From positions 393,270,974 to 393,334,973 of the forward strand of contig CM046878.1 in assembly GCA_025667525.1 (NCBI GenBank): a stretch of DNA of 64,000 nucleotides. Direction: 5' to 3'. Origin of the DNA: Glebionis coronaria (Eukaryota; Streptophyta; Magnoliopsida; Asterales; Asteraceae). The notes beneath the pieces were generated by a model. It saw only the letters and a list, made by a program, of their open reading frames with translations, was not told where the DNA came from and did no database searches. Shown piece after piece: positions 1 through 10,734 of this stretch. Made by a program: the position numbers and the translations under genes. The stretch's first letter is position 1. Each line of letters opens with the position of its first letter.

Positions 1-50
1 GATAAGATGAAAGAGAAAGGTGATGCATGTATTCTAGTGGGATATGCAAC
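1..50 (+). pseudogene. Sirevirus A integrase C-terminal fragment
   Basis: Frame 1 reads DKMKEKGDACILVGYA and stops abruptly where Athila-1 enters. The text resumes at 11161 with LSKGYRVYNKRTK. This matches the region of copia integrase just after the catalytic core, usually of the form GxxxGYxxxxKAYRVYN. It is the left half of a gene cut by a transposon, not a complete coding sequence. Confidence 0.85.
46..50. repeat. Target-site duplication gcaac, left copy (Athila-1)
   Basis: gcaac lies immediately left of the Athila-1 LTR and is repeated at 11156-11160 immediately right of it. Removing one copy restores the Sirevirus A reading frame. Confidence 0.95.
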
Positions 51-343
51 TAATATATGGCTTTTGACACCCTATATGAAAGTTCAAGTTCGTTATAGTT
101 CCGAATCTTTTCGAATTGAAAACCGGTCTTAAGTGCGACTCAATCGTCTTTTGGTGAATCTAGAGAATGGTTTGGTTTGTTTATCTAATTTAAACTATTA
201 GCAAGTAATTAAAGTGTCGTTGAGTAAATTAAAGCTTTGACAAAATTAAACTTAAAGTTAATTTATGAAAGTTCTTAAAACTTAAAGCTTTGAAAAACTT
301 AAAAACTTAAAAACTTAATCAATTGTAAGGAAACAATTCATGT

Positions 344-680
344 TCATCGGAATACACCAATTAGCAACCATCGGAATATAACTGACAATAACCATCGGAA
401 TAGTCAAGATCAATACTATCGCAATGACCATCTATCGGGAAGCCACTATCGCAATGACTCTATCAAAAAATGGGCAGCACTTCGCCTTAACCAAGACCTT
501 AAGACCCGTCGGAATATGCGATCGCAATGTGCGATCGCAACCCAGATCGGAATAAGGAGGTTAACCAACTGATCGCAAAGTAAAACCCTAATGGGTTATT
601 GCGATCGAAAACCAAAGCTATCGGAAAGTGGATTAAACCGTCGGAATGTGTGTCAAAACCCTAAGATTGCGATGGGATGT
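344..680 (-). repeat. ATTCCGAT/ATTGCGAT word array in R-U5 of the 3' LTR
   Basis: About a dozen loosely spaced copies of atcggaat or atcgcaat on the plus strand, so ATTCCGAT or ATTGCGAT on the element's sense strand. Spacing is irregular (10-35 nt). The array is downstream of the TATA box and should be transcribed as leader RNA. Confidence 0.7.
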
Positions 681-1198
681 AACAGATTCCGAAATTTGTG
701 GCAAGAGTGAATCTCAATAAGCAAACGCAATAAGCAAATCCAAACGGAACTTAAGCAATTCACAAAGCTTAAATTTAAGACTTCTAAAACATAAAATCAA
801 GAACTTTATGAAATGAACTTTAAACTTACTAAATCCTTTTGCAAAATCCGAGAATCAATAAGCTAAGATTCGAATAAGCCAATAAGCATTATGAGCTTAT
901 GACCTAAACGTGTAAAAGCTTGTGTGTAAACCAAAAGATCAAACCTTTATTCACGAAAAGCATCAAATCATACTAGTGAGATGTGAAATTCGGATCAAAG
1001 GTAGAGTAAATCAAGAAGTGTAGAATGAGAATAAGGATCAAAAGCTTAAAATAGAACTTTGATTAATGAAATAAGCAATACAAAAAAGTGTTTAATCTTG
1101 AAAGATTAAAAGAAAAAGATGAACTAGTGAGAGAAAGTTTAAGACTTTCTCTCTCTAAAAACTAGAAAGAAACTTAAGAAATAAAAAACTAGCTAACC

Positions 1199-1229
1199 CC
1201 CTCCTAATGTGATTAGGAGGGTATTTATA
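1199..1229 (-). promoter_or_regulatory. TATA box with abutting inverted repeat, Athila-1 3' LTR
   Basis: The minus strand reads TATAAATA at 1229-1222. Directly downstream is a perfect 9-bp inverted repeat, CCCTCCTAA (1199-1207) and TTAGGAGGG (1213-1221), with loop tgtga. The spacing is zero. Confidence 0.75.
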
Positions 1230-1650
1230 GGGGAGTGGGAGGCATGTGTGGTGCTTTCTTCTTTCTTTTTCTTCTCGACTCGATTTTAATTCTTCGTCTT
1301 TGTAGTCTCGGGATTTGAACTTGTCTTTTAATTTTCTTCTTCTATTAGACTTAAGTTCTTCGACTTCATTAAACTTCCGTCTTTTAGACTTGTTCTTCGA
1401 TAAATCTCCAGAATAGGTCTTGGACATCCGTTCTTTAAGCACTCTTGATCTTTTGACTTCGTCTTTTCCCGTTTTCTTCGACAAAAGCCCGTGAAAGCCC
1501 GTGTTTTCTTCCTTTTTCATCTTTTGGTCCTAAAACACAATAAAAACACAAACCACGCATAATTCCGACTTTTACGACATAAATCACACGTTTCGGTCTT
1601 GTTATTATTGGAAATAAGTGGTAAAAGGATAAGTGTTTTCACACTTATTA

Positions 1651-1665
1651 AATCCCCTACACTTG
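1651..1665 (-). other. Polypurine tract of Athila-1
   Basis: The minus strand reads CAAGTGTAGGGGATT directly before the first base of the 3' LTR. This is the expected place of the plus-strand DNA primer. Confidence 0.75.
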
Positions 1666-3283
1666 ACCATTGCAATGCCCTCATGCAATGCATTAATTTT
1701 AAGCACGGTTTACATTCTCCCTCATAAATAACCCATCTTGGCCTTTATTAAATATTAGACGTAAAAGATAGAAATAGGTAAAGAAATTAAAAACTTACAT
1801 TGGGTTTTGGCGGCCATGAACGTTTATCATCCTCAAGTTTCACGTTCCCCATACCAAGCTTAGAAACGAGATCATTGTTATTATAAGTTAGCAAACTATC
1901 ACGAACTCATGTGGGCCAATTATTCACTTAGACTCCCTTATTCCTAGGTGTATCTCTTATATTTTATTTTTGTCTTGAATGATCACGAGGATGCATTGTT
2001 TGACTTATTTCGATAGTTATTTAGTCCGAAAATAAGGTGAACGATTTAATCAATAGTTAGCTAAAGGACCAAATCTTTTAAAACTGCTTCTCGGGATATC
2101 AGAAAGTTCATATCTTGGCATAACTTGGTTCGCGATTTGAGACCTTTCTCGGGCCGATATTTGGCAGCGACTTCATACTTCGAATCTTCGAGAGACGTTC
2201 TTGAAATTATGGTCTTCTCTTCATAATAGGAATTTCTTCACTTGAAGTTTTTGAGAGATTCTTCATCTTTGGACCACGACTTCTTCATTTTTCTCCAATC
2301 TTTATTTTGGACTTTGATATACAATGATCCGCCTCCTTTTAGGACTTGGATCTATTTATCCTCATACCTTGTTAGGGTCTTTTCGGATAGACTTCTCCAT
2401 GACTTTTGGGGAGTTCTTGCTTTTCGTCGTGTGTCTCGATCCTTCATATTGATTTTTGATAAATGACTCTTCACATCACTTTTGGATCTTTAGCAACAAA
2501 ATGTAGCCCTCATGCCTTGTTAGGGCCTTTTCGGACTCGCCAATCTTCGCGCCCCGCTTCATAAGTTATGCCTTGGCTATGAACTCTCGTCATTACCGAG
2601 CAACTTTTAAACGATCTGGGGCTAGAAGCTAAGTAACCTTTTAAATCGTACAACCTTATTTATTAGCAGATAAATTTATTAACAAGCGGAGGAGAATAGG
2701 CTCATAATTAACTCACATAAATTCACGAAAGAATACCGAACTTATAATTGACTCTATCATCTCTCGTTCTCCACAGTTTAAAATCTCAAGGAATGAGACT
2801 CGTGGATGCTTAGCCTATTAAATCAAAGTTTTGGGTTTTCGAGTCGCCTATAGGATCTTGCAATTTCTTAGACTTTTTCAAGTTTAGAAATCGCATTTTA
2901 AAGTTCCCTTGATAAACGACTCTCTAGGATCAATTATAGGAACTTGCGAAAAGTTCTTGTTCTTAACCCGTGAGAGTTAAGACTTTCGCGTTTTATAGCT
3001 CCCTATATAAAAGCCTAGCAAAACTTGACTTAAACACGTTAAGGATACTAGCTAGAGTAAACTTAGGCAAGTAAACTCGGGTTGAGTCAAAATGTTCACG
3101 ACTAAGAAAAATCTAAAACCACTTTATTAAAAATTTATTCTAGCAAAGGAAACATATCCAAGGCAAATACAACTATACAACTAGGCCAAAATAGATTAAA
3201 AATTTTGAAAAATGTCGAAAAATCAAATTTTCTGGTTAAAATGAGGACAAATTCATGGAAAAGACCACTTACTTCGATAGAAG

Positions 3284-3353
3284 TCCCCCCTACACTTGAG
3301 ATAAACATTGTCCTCAATGTTTAAGCATGTGGGAGTGAACTCCCCTACACTTA
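3284..3353 (-). repeat. PPT-like motifs flanking a conserved hairpin
   Basis: Plus-strand ccccctacacttg at 3284-3298 and tcccctacactta at 3341-3353 flank a perfect 8-bp hairpin, AAACATTG-tcct-CAATGTTT, at 3303-3322. A further copy, ccccctacactta, lies at 3574-3587. On the sense strand these read AAGTGTAGGGG, like the real PPT at the 3' LTR. The same arrangement recurs in Athila-3 at 56621-56695. Confidence 0.8.
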
Positions 3354-3677
3354 AGACATTGTGCACGTTTTTTAAATCTTGCTAAGGAAAGGACAACTTA
3401 AAATGAATTCAATGTGAACATATAGAATATGAAATATTGAATCACAAGAGTTTAGGATAGAACCGGGAAGATGGAAAACATGGTATCACGATTCGTCAAA
3501 AGTTATCAAGATGCTCTCTGAAGCTTAAATCCCTGCACAACACAAGAAACAAGACAACAAACATATGCGGGGCTCCCCCTACACTTATTATGAAAGCAGT
3601 AAAGGATAGAACACGGGTTGCCTCCCGAGAAGCGCTTGTTTTTGTTCACCGAGTCATGAGCCTGACTCGACCCAATT

Positions 3678-6600
3678 TTAGTTCATGGGGAACGTGGTGA
3701 GGGATGGAATCATCTCTTGAGAGATGTCCTCACCAAAGTACAGCTTTAAACGCTGGCCATTCACCTTGAAATTGGGCCCATTTGGCTGAGAAAGCTCAAT
3801 GGTCCCATACGGAAAGACTTTGGCGACGGTGAATGGGCCAGACCAGCGGCTCTTCAACTTGCCAGAGAAGATCTTCAACCGAGAGTTAAAGAGTAAGACT
3901 TGATCACCAACGTGGAACTCTCGGTTCTTGATTTTAGCATCGTGGATCATCTTCGTCTTCTCCTTGTAGATCAGCGAGTTCTCATAAGCTTCATTCCTTA
4001 GTTCATTTAGCTCGTTGAGTTGAACCTTGCGATGATCACCGGCTTTGATGATGTCGAAGTTAGCCCATTTCAAGGCCCAGTGCGCCTTGTGTTCCAGCTC
4101 GATGGGTAGGTGGCAAGCTTTCCCGTACACAAGACGATAGGGTGTACAACCGATCGGGGTCTTGTAAGCAGTACGGAAAGCCCACAGAGCATCATCTAAC
4201 TTATCGGCCCACGCGGCACGATGCTCTCCCACAGTACGCTCCAATATTCTCTTCAAGCCACGATTGGAAATTTCGGCTTGCCCATTGGTTTGGGGATGAT
4301 AGGCGGTGGAAAGACGGTGATTGACACCATACTTTGCCATGACTCGTGCAAATTGATCGTTGCAAAAATGAGTCCCGCGGTCACTGATGATAGCACGAGG
4401 AACGCTAAATCGAGCGAAAAGCTGCTTCAAAAAGTTCACAACCACCCTCGCATCATTCGTAGGAAGAGCCTTAGCTTCAACCCATTTAGAGACGTAGTCG
4501 ACGGCGACGAGGATGTACTTGTTCCTTTTGGATGATGGAAATGGCCCCATAAAGTCGATGCCCCATACATCAAAGATTTCACATTCCTGTATGAAATTTT
4601 GAGGCATCTCATCCTTATGTGTGATCTTGCCTTGACGTTGGCAAGCATCACAATGCTTAACCATTTCGTGAGCGTCACGATAAATGGTGGGCCAGTAGAA
4701 TCCAGAATCAAACACTTTCTTAGCGGTGTAGTTGGGACCAAAGTGACCACCGGTGGGTCCTTTGTGGCAAGCTTGGAGGATGTCAAAAGCTGCCGGTCCG
4801 TCAACACATCGACGAATAATCAGATCAGCACACTGTTTGAATAGATAAGGGTCATCCCAAAAGTAAGTCTTAACATCGTTCAAGAACTTCTTCTTTTGTT
4901 GGGATGTTAACCCTTGGATGAGAATACCACCCGCTAAGTAGTTTGCAATATCTGCAAACCACGGGGTGCCATCAAGATTGAGATTTAAAGACATTAGAGT
5001 CTCCAGGGGGAAATAGTCATTGATCTCTTTGTTCGGATGATCCCCCTGATATGGATCCTCAAGTCGACTCAAATGATCCGCGGCCAGGTTTTCGGCTCCC
5101 TTCTTGTCACGAATTTCAATGTTGAATTCTTGAAGGAGCAAAACCCAGCGAAGAAGTCTTGGCTTAGAATCGTTCTTAGTCATCAAGTACTTCAACGCGG
5201 AATGGTCCGTGTATACGATGGTGGTGGATAAAACAAGATAAGGGCGAAATTTCTCAAAAGCATAGACAACAGCTAAAAGCTCTTTTTCGGTTGTCGTATA
5301 ATGCAATTGAGCCCCCGTCATTGTTTTGCTAGCATAGTGGATTGGTTGGAAGTGTTTATTCACTCTTTGGCCCAAAACCGCACCAATAGCAAAATCGCTA
5401 GCATCGCACATCAATTCAAAGGGCAGCTCCCAATTAGGGGTAACCAAGACCGGTGCCTTAGTGAGCTTATCCTTGAGAAGATTGAAGGCTTCGAGAGACT
5501 CTTTAGAAAAGATAAAAGGAGTATCTTTTTCTAAGAGGTGGGTCATCGGGCGAGCGATTTTAGAGAAATCCTGAATGAATCTTCGATAGAAGCCCGCATG
5601 ACCCAGAAAACTTCTCACACCCTTCAAGGTTGAAGGTGGAGGTAATTTGGCTATGACATCAACTTTAGCACGGTCAACTTCAAGACCGGCTTTAGAGATT
5701 TTGTGTCCTAGCACAATGCCTTCTTTTACCATAAAATGGCATTTTTCCCAATTCAGAACAAGACGAGTGTCTTCGCACCGCTTAAGCATACGTTCCAAAT
5801 TGGCAAGGCAAGCAGAGAAGGAATCCCCGAAGACCGAGAAATCATCCATGAAGACTTCCATGGTTTGCTCAACCATGTCATGGAAGATAGCCAACATGCA
5901 CCTTTGGAAAGTCCCGGGGGCATTGCATAAGCCAAAAGGCATTCGTTTATAAGCAAATGTGCCGTAGGGACAAGTGAATGTTGTCTTCTCTTGATCTTGG
6001 GGATCGATGGGTATTTGAAAATAACCCGAAAAACCATCAAGAAAGCAGTAATATTCATTACCGGCTAATCGTTCAAGCATTTGGTCCATGAAAGGTAGAG
6101 GGAAATGATCCTTTCTCGTGGCATCATTGAGTTTGCGGTAGTCTATACAAACTCTCCACCCAGTAACGAGACGGGTAGGAATCAACTCGTTGTGTGCATT
6201 GGGCACAACGGTGATACCACCTTTCTTAGGCACACAATGGACTGGACTTACCCACGGTGAATCCGAAATAGGGTAAATCATACCCGCATCAAGAAGTTTG
6301 ATAACCTCTGTTTTGATGACTTCATGTATTTTTGGATTCACCCTTCGTTGGCTTTGAATAGTGGGCTTGAAGTCGTCCTCCATGAGAATTTTGTGTGTGC
6401 AGAAGTGAGGATCAATTCCACGAATATCCAAGATTTTCCACGCAATAGCCTTCTTGTGAGCTTTCAACACAGCAACGAGGCGAGTCTTCTCTTCATCTTT
6501 CAAATCCGTTGCAATAATGACGGGCGACTTCTTGTTGTCGTCAAGGAACACGTACTCGAGATGTGGCGGCAACTCCTTAAGTTCCAAATCCGGAGGATTT

Positions 6601-9344
6601 TCGACGGGAGGCGTTTTCAAAGTCGGAGTATCGATAGCAATGACCATGGGAGATGGAGGCGAAGGATTGGCTTCGGTAAGAAGATTGTCAAAGAAACTCA
6701 TATCTTCATCCCCCTCGATGGGAGAATCATTAGTAGCTAAGTTCACATCTCCCATGGTATCTTCAAGATTGTTCCAGAATAAATCACCATCTCCAAATAG
6801 AGACAACGATGAATCAATGGAGGACACGGTCTCAATAGTGGGAAGAGAGGTAGGAATACTTTTGCAAGCATCATTAAAGTGTTCTTCACAAGCCTCATCA
6901 AGAACGTCAATACAATTAACGCTCTCATATGAATAAGGCTGTTTAGACAACTTTCCCATGTTGAAAACTACTTTGTCGTCACCCACTCTCATGATAAGCT
7001 CTCCGGCTTCAACATCAATAAGAGTGCGACCGGTCCTAAGGAATGGGCGACCAACAATAAGTGGCACACGGGGGTCCATCTCGTAGTCGACGACAACAAA
7101 ATCAGCAGGGAAGGTGAATTTGTCGACTCCTACAATAACGTCTTCGGCTATCCCCACTGGATAAGCAACCGTACGGTTGGCCAATTCCAAAGTCATTTTA
7201 GTGGGGACTAGCTCTGGGAGAGATAATTGCTTCCAAACACTTAGAGGCATGAGATTAATACTGGCACCTAGATCGGCTAGGGCCATGCAATTCTCTACTC
7301 CCGGGAAATTGCAAGGGATAAGAAAACGACCCGGATCACCAAGCTTGATTGGTAATTTCCTTAAGAGCACTGCAGAGCAGTTCTCATTAAGTTGGGTGTT
7401 GGCGATGTCGAGGAGCTTTTCCTTGTCGCTCAGAAGGTCTTTAAACATTTTAGCGTATTTGGGCATGTGAGCGAGAGCCTCGGCAAAGGAGATGTTAAAA
7501 TTCAGTTGTTTAAACATTTTAAGGAAGTTCGAAACCTGAATATCATCCTTGCTCTTTTGCTTCTCTTTCCTCAACCTTGAAGGATAAGGTATATTGGATG
7601 AAGAAGAAGGCTTTAAGGGAATAGGATCACTCACAACCACGGGTGGTGGGGAAATGGGGATAGAAGGTGAAGGAGGTGAGGGAAGTTGCTCTTTTTCCTT
7701 GTTCACAATCACGGGTGGAGGTGTAGGAAGCTTGGGTTCCATATAACCTTTTCCACTGCGAGTGGTGATTGCTTTCATCTCCCCCCTTGGATTCGCAACG
7801 GTATTACTCGGAAGAGTACCCGAAGAAGAGGGTTGATTACTTTGGATGAGCGAACCAATCATATCACGAAGGTGAAGAGCTTGATTGTTAAAAGAGTTTT
7901 GCATGTTGGCATTAATATCATTACTGTGTTTGGTCATGTCATTCCTTAGCTCGGCTCGTATATCGCTCCCTTGTTTCACCATGTCATTCTTCAAGTTGAC
8001 AAATTGACTCTGAAGATTCGTTACCAACTCACGATTGGTCTTCATGAATGTCTCGACGTCTGAACTTACTGCCATCGGTTGATTGAGAGGTGGAGCTTGG
8101 TAAGCTTGAGAATTTCCTTGAGTTGGGTATGGGTTTCTTTGGGATTGATACTGATTTGGAGCACGAGGTTGGGATTGGTTGTTGCGGTTGTAGCTTTGTT
8201 GTTGGTTTTGGTTTGCAGGAGGAAAACCGGGAGGAGCAAGATAATTGTTGGATCGATAACTTAGCAAGCCACGGTCTCCTTGAGGTCGAGCTTGATAGCC
8301 TCCCGTGGAATAAGTGCCGTAAGCTGCGTTAACGTTTTCAGAATAATTGCCTTGGGTAGAAGGACAATCATTATAAGAGTGAGGGCCACCACATGTGTCA
8401 CAAGAAATAGCAACAGCTTTAGCTTGTTGAAAGTGGTTTGTGGCCATGGCCATGAAATTCTTGTTCATTTCAGCGAGTTTTCGGGAAATTTCAGACATTT
8501 CAGGATTGGAGGTAGTAGAAGAAACATTTACTCTCGAGTTAGATCTTGAGGATGCGGATGAATCCCAATTCTTGTGGTGAGTAGTCATGTTTTCGATCAA
8601 CTCTCGACACTCCTCCGGTCTCCTTTTCATAAAAGTACCACCGGCGGCGGCATTGATCGTGTCACGATCACGAAAGGTGAGACCATTGTAGAAGGTGTCA
8701 ATGAGAGTGACGGGGAGCATATTGTGATTAGGACAGCGGTCGATCAAATCATTGTAACGTTCCCAAGCATCAAAAAGCGATTCATCATTCTCTTGCATAA
8801 ATCCACTGATTTGGTTACGAAGGCTAGTGACCATGGATGGGGGAAAGTAGCGCGACAAAAAGCGTTGAGTCATGTCGTTCCACGTATGAATAGAATTCTT
8901 AGGAAGACGGTCAAACCATTTTTCGGCATGGTGAGAAAGCGAGTGTGGAAAAAGTTGAAGTCGAAGGTCATCCATAGAAACACCGGGGCACTTCATGCTT
9001 TGGGTAATGGTAATGAATTTGTCGAGGTGTTTGTTGGCATCATCATCCGGAATTCCACGAAACGGGTTCGTTTGCACTTGTTGTATCATATGATGCTTCA
9101 ACGAAAACTCCTGAGCCGTGACGTGCATTGGCGCAATCGGGCCTCCGCGTCCGTTCATGGTAGGTTGGCACAATTCCTCCATGGTTCGTAAATCAGGTAG
9201 AAGGACATTGTTGTTGTTGTTATTGTTGTGGTTGTTATTCAAATTATTTTGAGGTGGGTGATTATTGTTGTTGTTGTTAACACCAGCCATATCTAAATCT
9301 TCAAGAGTCTCGGGCTCAGAATAGTTGGAAGATCTAGTACGCAT
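3678..9344 (-). CDS. Athila-1 Gag-Pol polyprotein, intact, 1888 residues
   Basis: One open frame encodes all proteins the element needs to copy and insert itself. Approximate residue positions: Asn-rich stretch 23-45; capsid domain 95-265; zinc knuckle [13 protein letters not shown] near 315-327, with C-X2-C-X3-H-X4-C spacing, one residue shorter than the usual CCHC knuckle; protease with DLGAS near 690; reverse transcriptase about 1000-1200 with catalytic FMDD near 1166; RNase H from about 1310 (CDASD); integrase zinc-binding region 1525-1575, then catalytic core with Asp in GIDFMGP (1595), Asp in ISDRGTHF (1656) and Glu in NGQAEISN (1691); GPF/Y-type tail near 1835. There is no chromodomain. 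The start MRTRSS is the first Met of the frame and lies just downstream of the primer site. I saw no stop or frameshift. Confidence 0.95.
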   Translation of the reverse strand: MRTRSSNYSEPETLEDLDMAGVNNNNNNHPPQNNLNNNHNNNNNNNVLLPDLRTMEELCQPTMNGRGGPIAPMHVTAQEFSLKHHMIQQVQTNPFRGIPDDDANKHLDKFITITQSMKCPGVSMDDLRLQLFPHSLSHHAEKWFDRLPKNSIHTWNDMTQRFLSRYFPPSMVTSLRNQISGFMQENDESLFDAWERYNDLIDRCPNHNMLPVTLIDTFYNGLTFRDRDTINAAAGGTFMKRRPEECRELIENMTTHHKNWDSSASSRSNSRVNVSSTTSNPEMSEISRKLAEMNKNFMAMATNHFQQAKAVAISCDTCGGPHSYNDCPSTQGNYSENVNAAYGTYSTGGYQARPQGDRGLLSYRSNNYLAPPGFPPANQNQQQSYNRNNQSQPRAPNQYQSQRNPYPTQGNSQAYQAPPLNQPMAVSSDVETFMKTNRELVTNLQSQFVNLKNDMVKQGSDIRAELRNDMTKHSNDINANMQNSFNNQALHLRDMIGSLIQSNQPSSSGTLPSNTVANPRGEMKAITTRSGKGYMEPKLPTPPPVIVNKEKEQLPSPPSPSIPISPPPVVVSDPIPLKPSSSSNIPYPSRLRKEKQKSKDDIQVSNFLKMFKQLNFNISFAEALAHMPKYAKMFKDLLSDKEKLLDIANTQLNENCSAVLLRKLPIKLGDPGRFLIPCNFPGVENCMALADLGASINLMPLSVWKQLSLPELVPTKMTLELANRTVAYPVGIAEDVIVGVDKFTFPADFVVVDYEMDPRVPLIVGRPFLRTGRTLIDVEAGELIMRVGDDKVVFNMGKLSKQPYSYESVNCIDVLDEACEEHFNDACKSIPTSLPTIETVSSIDSSLSLFGDGDLFWNNLEDTMGDVNLATNDSPIEGDEDMSFFDNLLTEANPSPPSPMVIAIDTPTLKTPPVENPPDLELKELPPHLEYVFLDDNKKSPVIIATDLKDEEKTRLVAVLKAHKKAIAWKILDIRGIDPHFCTHKILMEDDFKPTIQSQRRVNPKIHEVIKTEVIKLLDAGMIYPISDSPWVSPVHCVPKKGGITVVPNAHNELIPTRLVTGWRVCIDYRKLNDATRKDHFPLPFMDQMLERLAGNEYYCFLDGFSGYFQIPIDPQDQEKTTFTCPYGTFAYKRMPFGLCNAPGTFQRCMLAIFHDMVEQTMEVFMDDFSVFGDSFSACLANLERMLKRCEDTRLVLNWEKCHFMVKEGIVLGHKISKAGLEVDRAKVDVIAKLPPPSTLKGVRSFLGHAGFYRRFIQDFSKIARPMTHLLEKDTPFIFSKESLEAFNLLKDKLTKAPVLVTPNWELPFELMCDASDFAIGAVLGQRVNKHFQPIHYASKTMTGAQLHYTTTEKELLAVVYAFEKFRPYLVLSTTIVYTDHSALKYLMTKNDSKPRLLRWVLLLQEFNIEIRDKKGAENLAADHLSRLEDPYQGDHPNKEINDYFPLETLMSLNLNLDGTPWFADIANYLAGGILIQGLTSQQKKKFLNDVKTYFWDDPYLFKQCADLIIRRCVDGPAAFDILQACHKGPTGGHFGPNYTAKKVFDSGFYWPTIYRDAHEMVKHCDACQRQGKITHKDEMPQNFIQECEIFDVWGIDFMGPFPSSKRNKYILVAVDYVSKWVEAKALPTNDARVVVNFLKQLFARFSVPRAIISDRGTHFCNDQFARVMAKYGVNHRLSTAYHPQTNGQAEISNRGLKRILERTVGEHRAAWADKLDDALWAFRTAYKTPIGCTPYRLVYGKACHLPIELEHKAHWALKWANFDIIKAGDHRKVQLNELNELRNEAYENSLIYKEKTKMIHDAKIKNREFHVGDQVLLFNSRLKIFSGKLKSRWSGPFTVAKVFPYGTIELSQPNGPNFKVNGQRLKLYFGEDISQEMIPSLTTFPMN

Positions 9345-9535
9345 GCACCTGCAGACAAGAAATATCTATATAATATTTTTGGTTTTTATAGGTTTTTTAC
9401 TGTTTTTGTATTTTTGAAGAGTTTTATATTTTTTATGGATTTTTGGAAATTTTAATAGCAATGAAAATAACGTTCAAAGAACGGATCCCAAAATTCAATG
9501 CGTCTCTCACTAGAAACCGTTTATCTTAACGAAAA
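9345..9535 (-). other. Athila-1 leader between primer site and gag
   Basis: A 191-nt untranslated leader, T-rich on the plus strand near 9365-9440. It has no ORF and no word array. Confidence 0.7.
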
Positions 9536-9553
9536 GAGCCGGCAGCGGCGCCA
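9536..9553 (-). other. Primer-binding site, tRNA-Asp type
   Basis: The minus strand reads TGGCGCCGCTGCCGGCTC, two nucleotides after the 5' LTR. Plant tRNA-Asp(GTC) 3' ends give TGGCGCCGTTGCCGG, so the first 15 positions match with one difference. tRNA-Asp priming is usual for Athila. Confidence 0.9.
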
Positions 9554-9848
9554 TTTAATATATGGCTTTTGACACCCTATATGAAAGTTCAAGTTCGTTA
9601 TAGTTCCGAATCTTTTCGAATTGAAAACCGGTCTTAAGTGCGACTCAATCGTCTTTTGGTGAATCTAGAGAATGGTTTGGTTTGTTTATCTAATTTAAAC
9701 TATTAGCAAGTAATTAAAGTGTCGTTGAGTAAATTAAAGCTTTGACAAAATTAAACTTAAAGTTAATTTATGAAAGTTCTTAAAACTTAAAGCTTTGAAA
9801 AACTTAAAAACTTAAAAACTTAATCAATTGTAAGGAAACAATTCATGT

Positions 9849-10185
9849 TCATCGGAATACACCAATTAGCAACCATCGGAATATAACTGACAATAACCAT
9901 CGGAATAGTCAAGATCAATACTATCGCAATGACCATCTATCGGGAAGCCACTATCGCAATGACTCTATCGAAAAATGGGCAGCACTTCGCCTTAACCAAG
10001 ACCTTAAGACCCGTCGGAATATGCGATCGCAATGTGCGATCGCAACCCAGATCGGAATAAGGAGGTTAACCAACTGATCGCAAAGTAAAACCCTAATGGG
10101 TTATTGCGATCGAAAACCAAAGCTATCGGAAAGTGGATTAAACCGTCGGAATATGTGTCAAAACCCTAAGATTGCGATGGGATGT
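9849..10185 (-). repeat. ATTCCGAT/ATTGCGAT word array in R-U5 of the 5' LTR
   Basis: The same array as at 344-680, in the promoter-proximal LTR copy. It lies downstream of the TATA box, so it forms part of the transcribed leader. Confidence 0.7.
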
Positions 10186-10703
10186 AACAGATTCCGAAAT
10201 TTGTGGCAAGAGTGAATCTCAATAAGCAAACGCAATAAGCAAATCCAAACGGAACTTAAGCAATTCACAAAGCTTAAATTTAAGACTTCTAAAACATAAA
10301 ATCAAGAACTTTATGAAATGAACTTTAAACTTACTAAATCCTTTTGCAAAATCCGAGAATCAATAAGCTAAGATTCGAATAAGCCAATAAGCATTATGAG
10401 CTTATGACCTAAACGTGTAAAAGCTTGTGTGTAAACCAAAAGATCAAACCTTTATTCACGAAAAGCATCAAATCATACGAGTGAGATGTGAAATTCGGAT
10501 CAAAGGTAGAGTAAATCAAGAAGTGTAGAATGAGAATAAGGATCAAAAGCTTAAAATAGAACTTTGATTAATGAAATAAGCAATACAAAAAAGTGTTTAA
10601 TCTTGAAAGATTAAAAGAAAAAGATGAACTAGTGAGAGAAAGTTTAAGACTTTCTCTCTCTAAAAACTAGAAAGAAACTTAAGAAATAAAAAACTAGCTA
10701 ACC

Positions 10704-10734
10704 CCCTCCTAATGTGATTAGGAGGGTATTTATA
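10704..10734 (-). promoter_or_regulatory. TATA box with abutting inverted repeat, Athila-1 5' LTR
   Basis: The minus strand reads TATAAATA at 10734-10727. It is followed without a gap by a perfect 9-bp inverted repeat, CCCTCCTAA (10704-10712) and TTAGGAGGG (10718-10726), with a 5-nt loop. With a start site about 30 nt downstream of TATA, the repeat would lie between TATA and the start. Confidence 0.75.

Larger units (their letters stand above)
51..1650 (-). repeat. Athila-1 3' LTR (1600 bp)
   Basis: A direct repeat of 9556-11155. Read on the minus strand it runs from TAATAAGTGTG to CCATATATTA, so its ends are TA...TA instead of the usual TG...CA. U3 is about 420 bp (1650 to the TATA box at 1229-1222). 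The rest is R-U5 and contains an ATTCCGAT-type array. The 121-codon ORF at 1155-1520 lies mostly in U3 and is probably not a gene. Confidence 0.95.
1651..3677 (-). other. Athila-1 region between pol and 3' LTR, non-coding
   Basis: About 2 kb with no convincing ORF on either strand; the 74-codon ORF at 2242-2466 has no recognisable content. Some Athila elements carry an env-like gene here; this one does not. A related sequence occurs at 50613-51894 (Athila-2) and, more distantly, 55024-57002 (Athila-3). The stretch next to pol holds conserved PPT-like motifs and a hairpin. Confidence 0.85.

Noticed and set aside
1155..1520. 121-codon ORF, identical in both Athila-1 LTRs (also 10660-11025), with related text in Athila-2 and the solo LTR
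   Set aside because: It lies mostly in U3, upstream of the TATA box, is Lys/Arg/Ser-rich without a known domain, and is frameshifted in the related LTRs. Identity of the two copies only reflects LTR identity.
2242..2466. 74-codon ORF between Athila-1 pol and 3' LTR as an env-like gene
   Set aside because: Wrong strand for an env gene, too short, and its counterpart at 51218-51439 is diverged by a frameshift.
8574..9191. 205-codon plus-strand ORF, and other plus-strand ORFs at 4142-9191
   Set aside because: Antisense shadows of the intact gag-pol gene on the minus strand.
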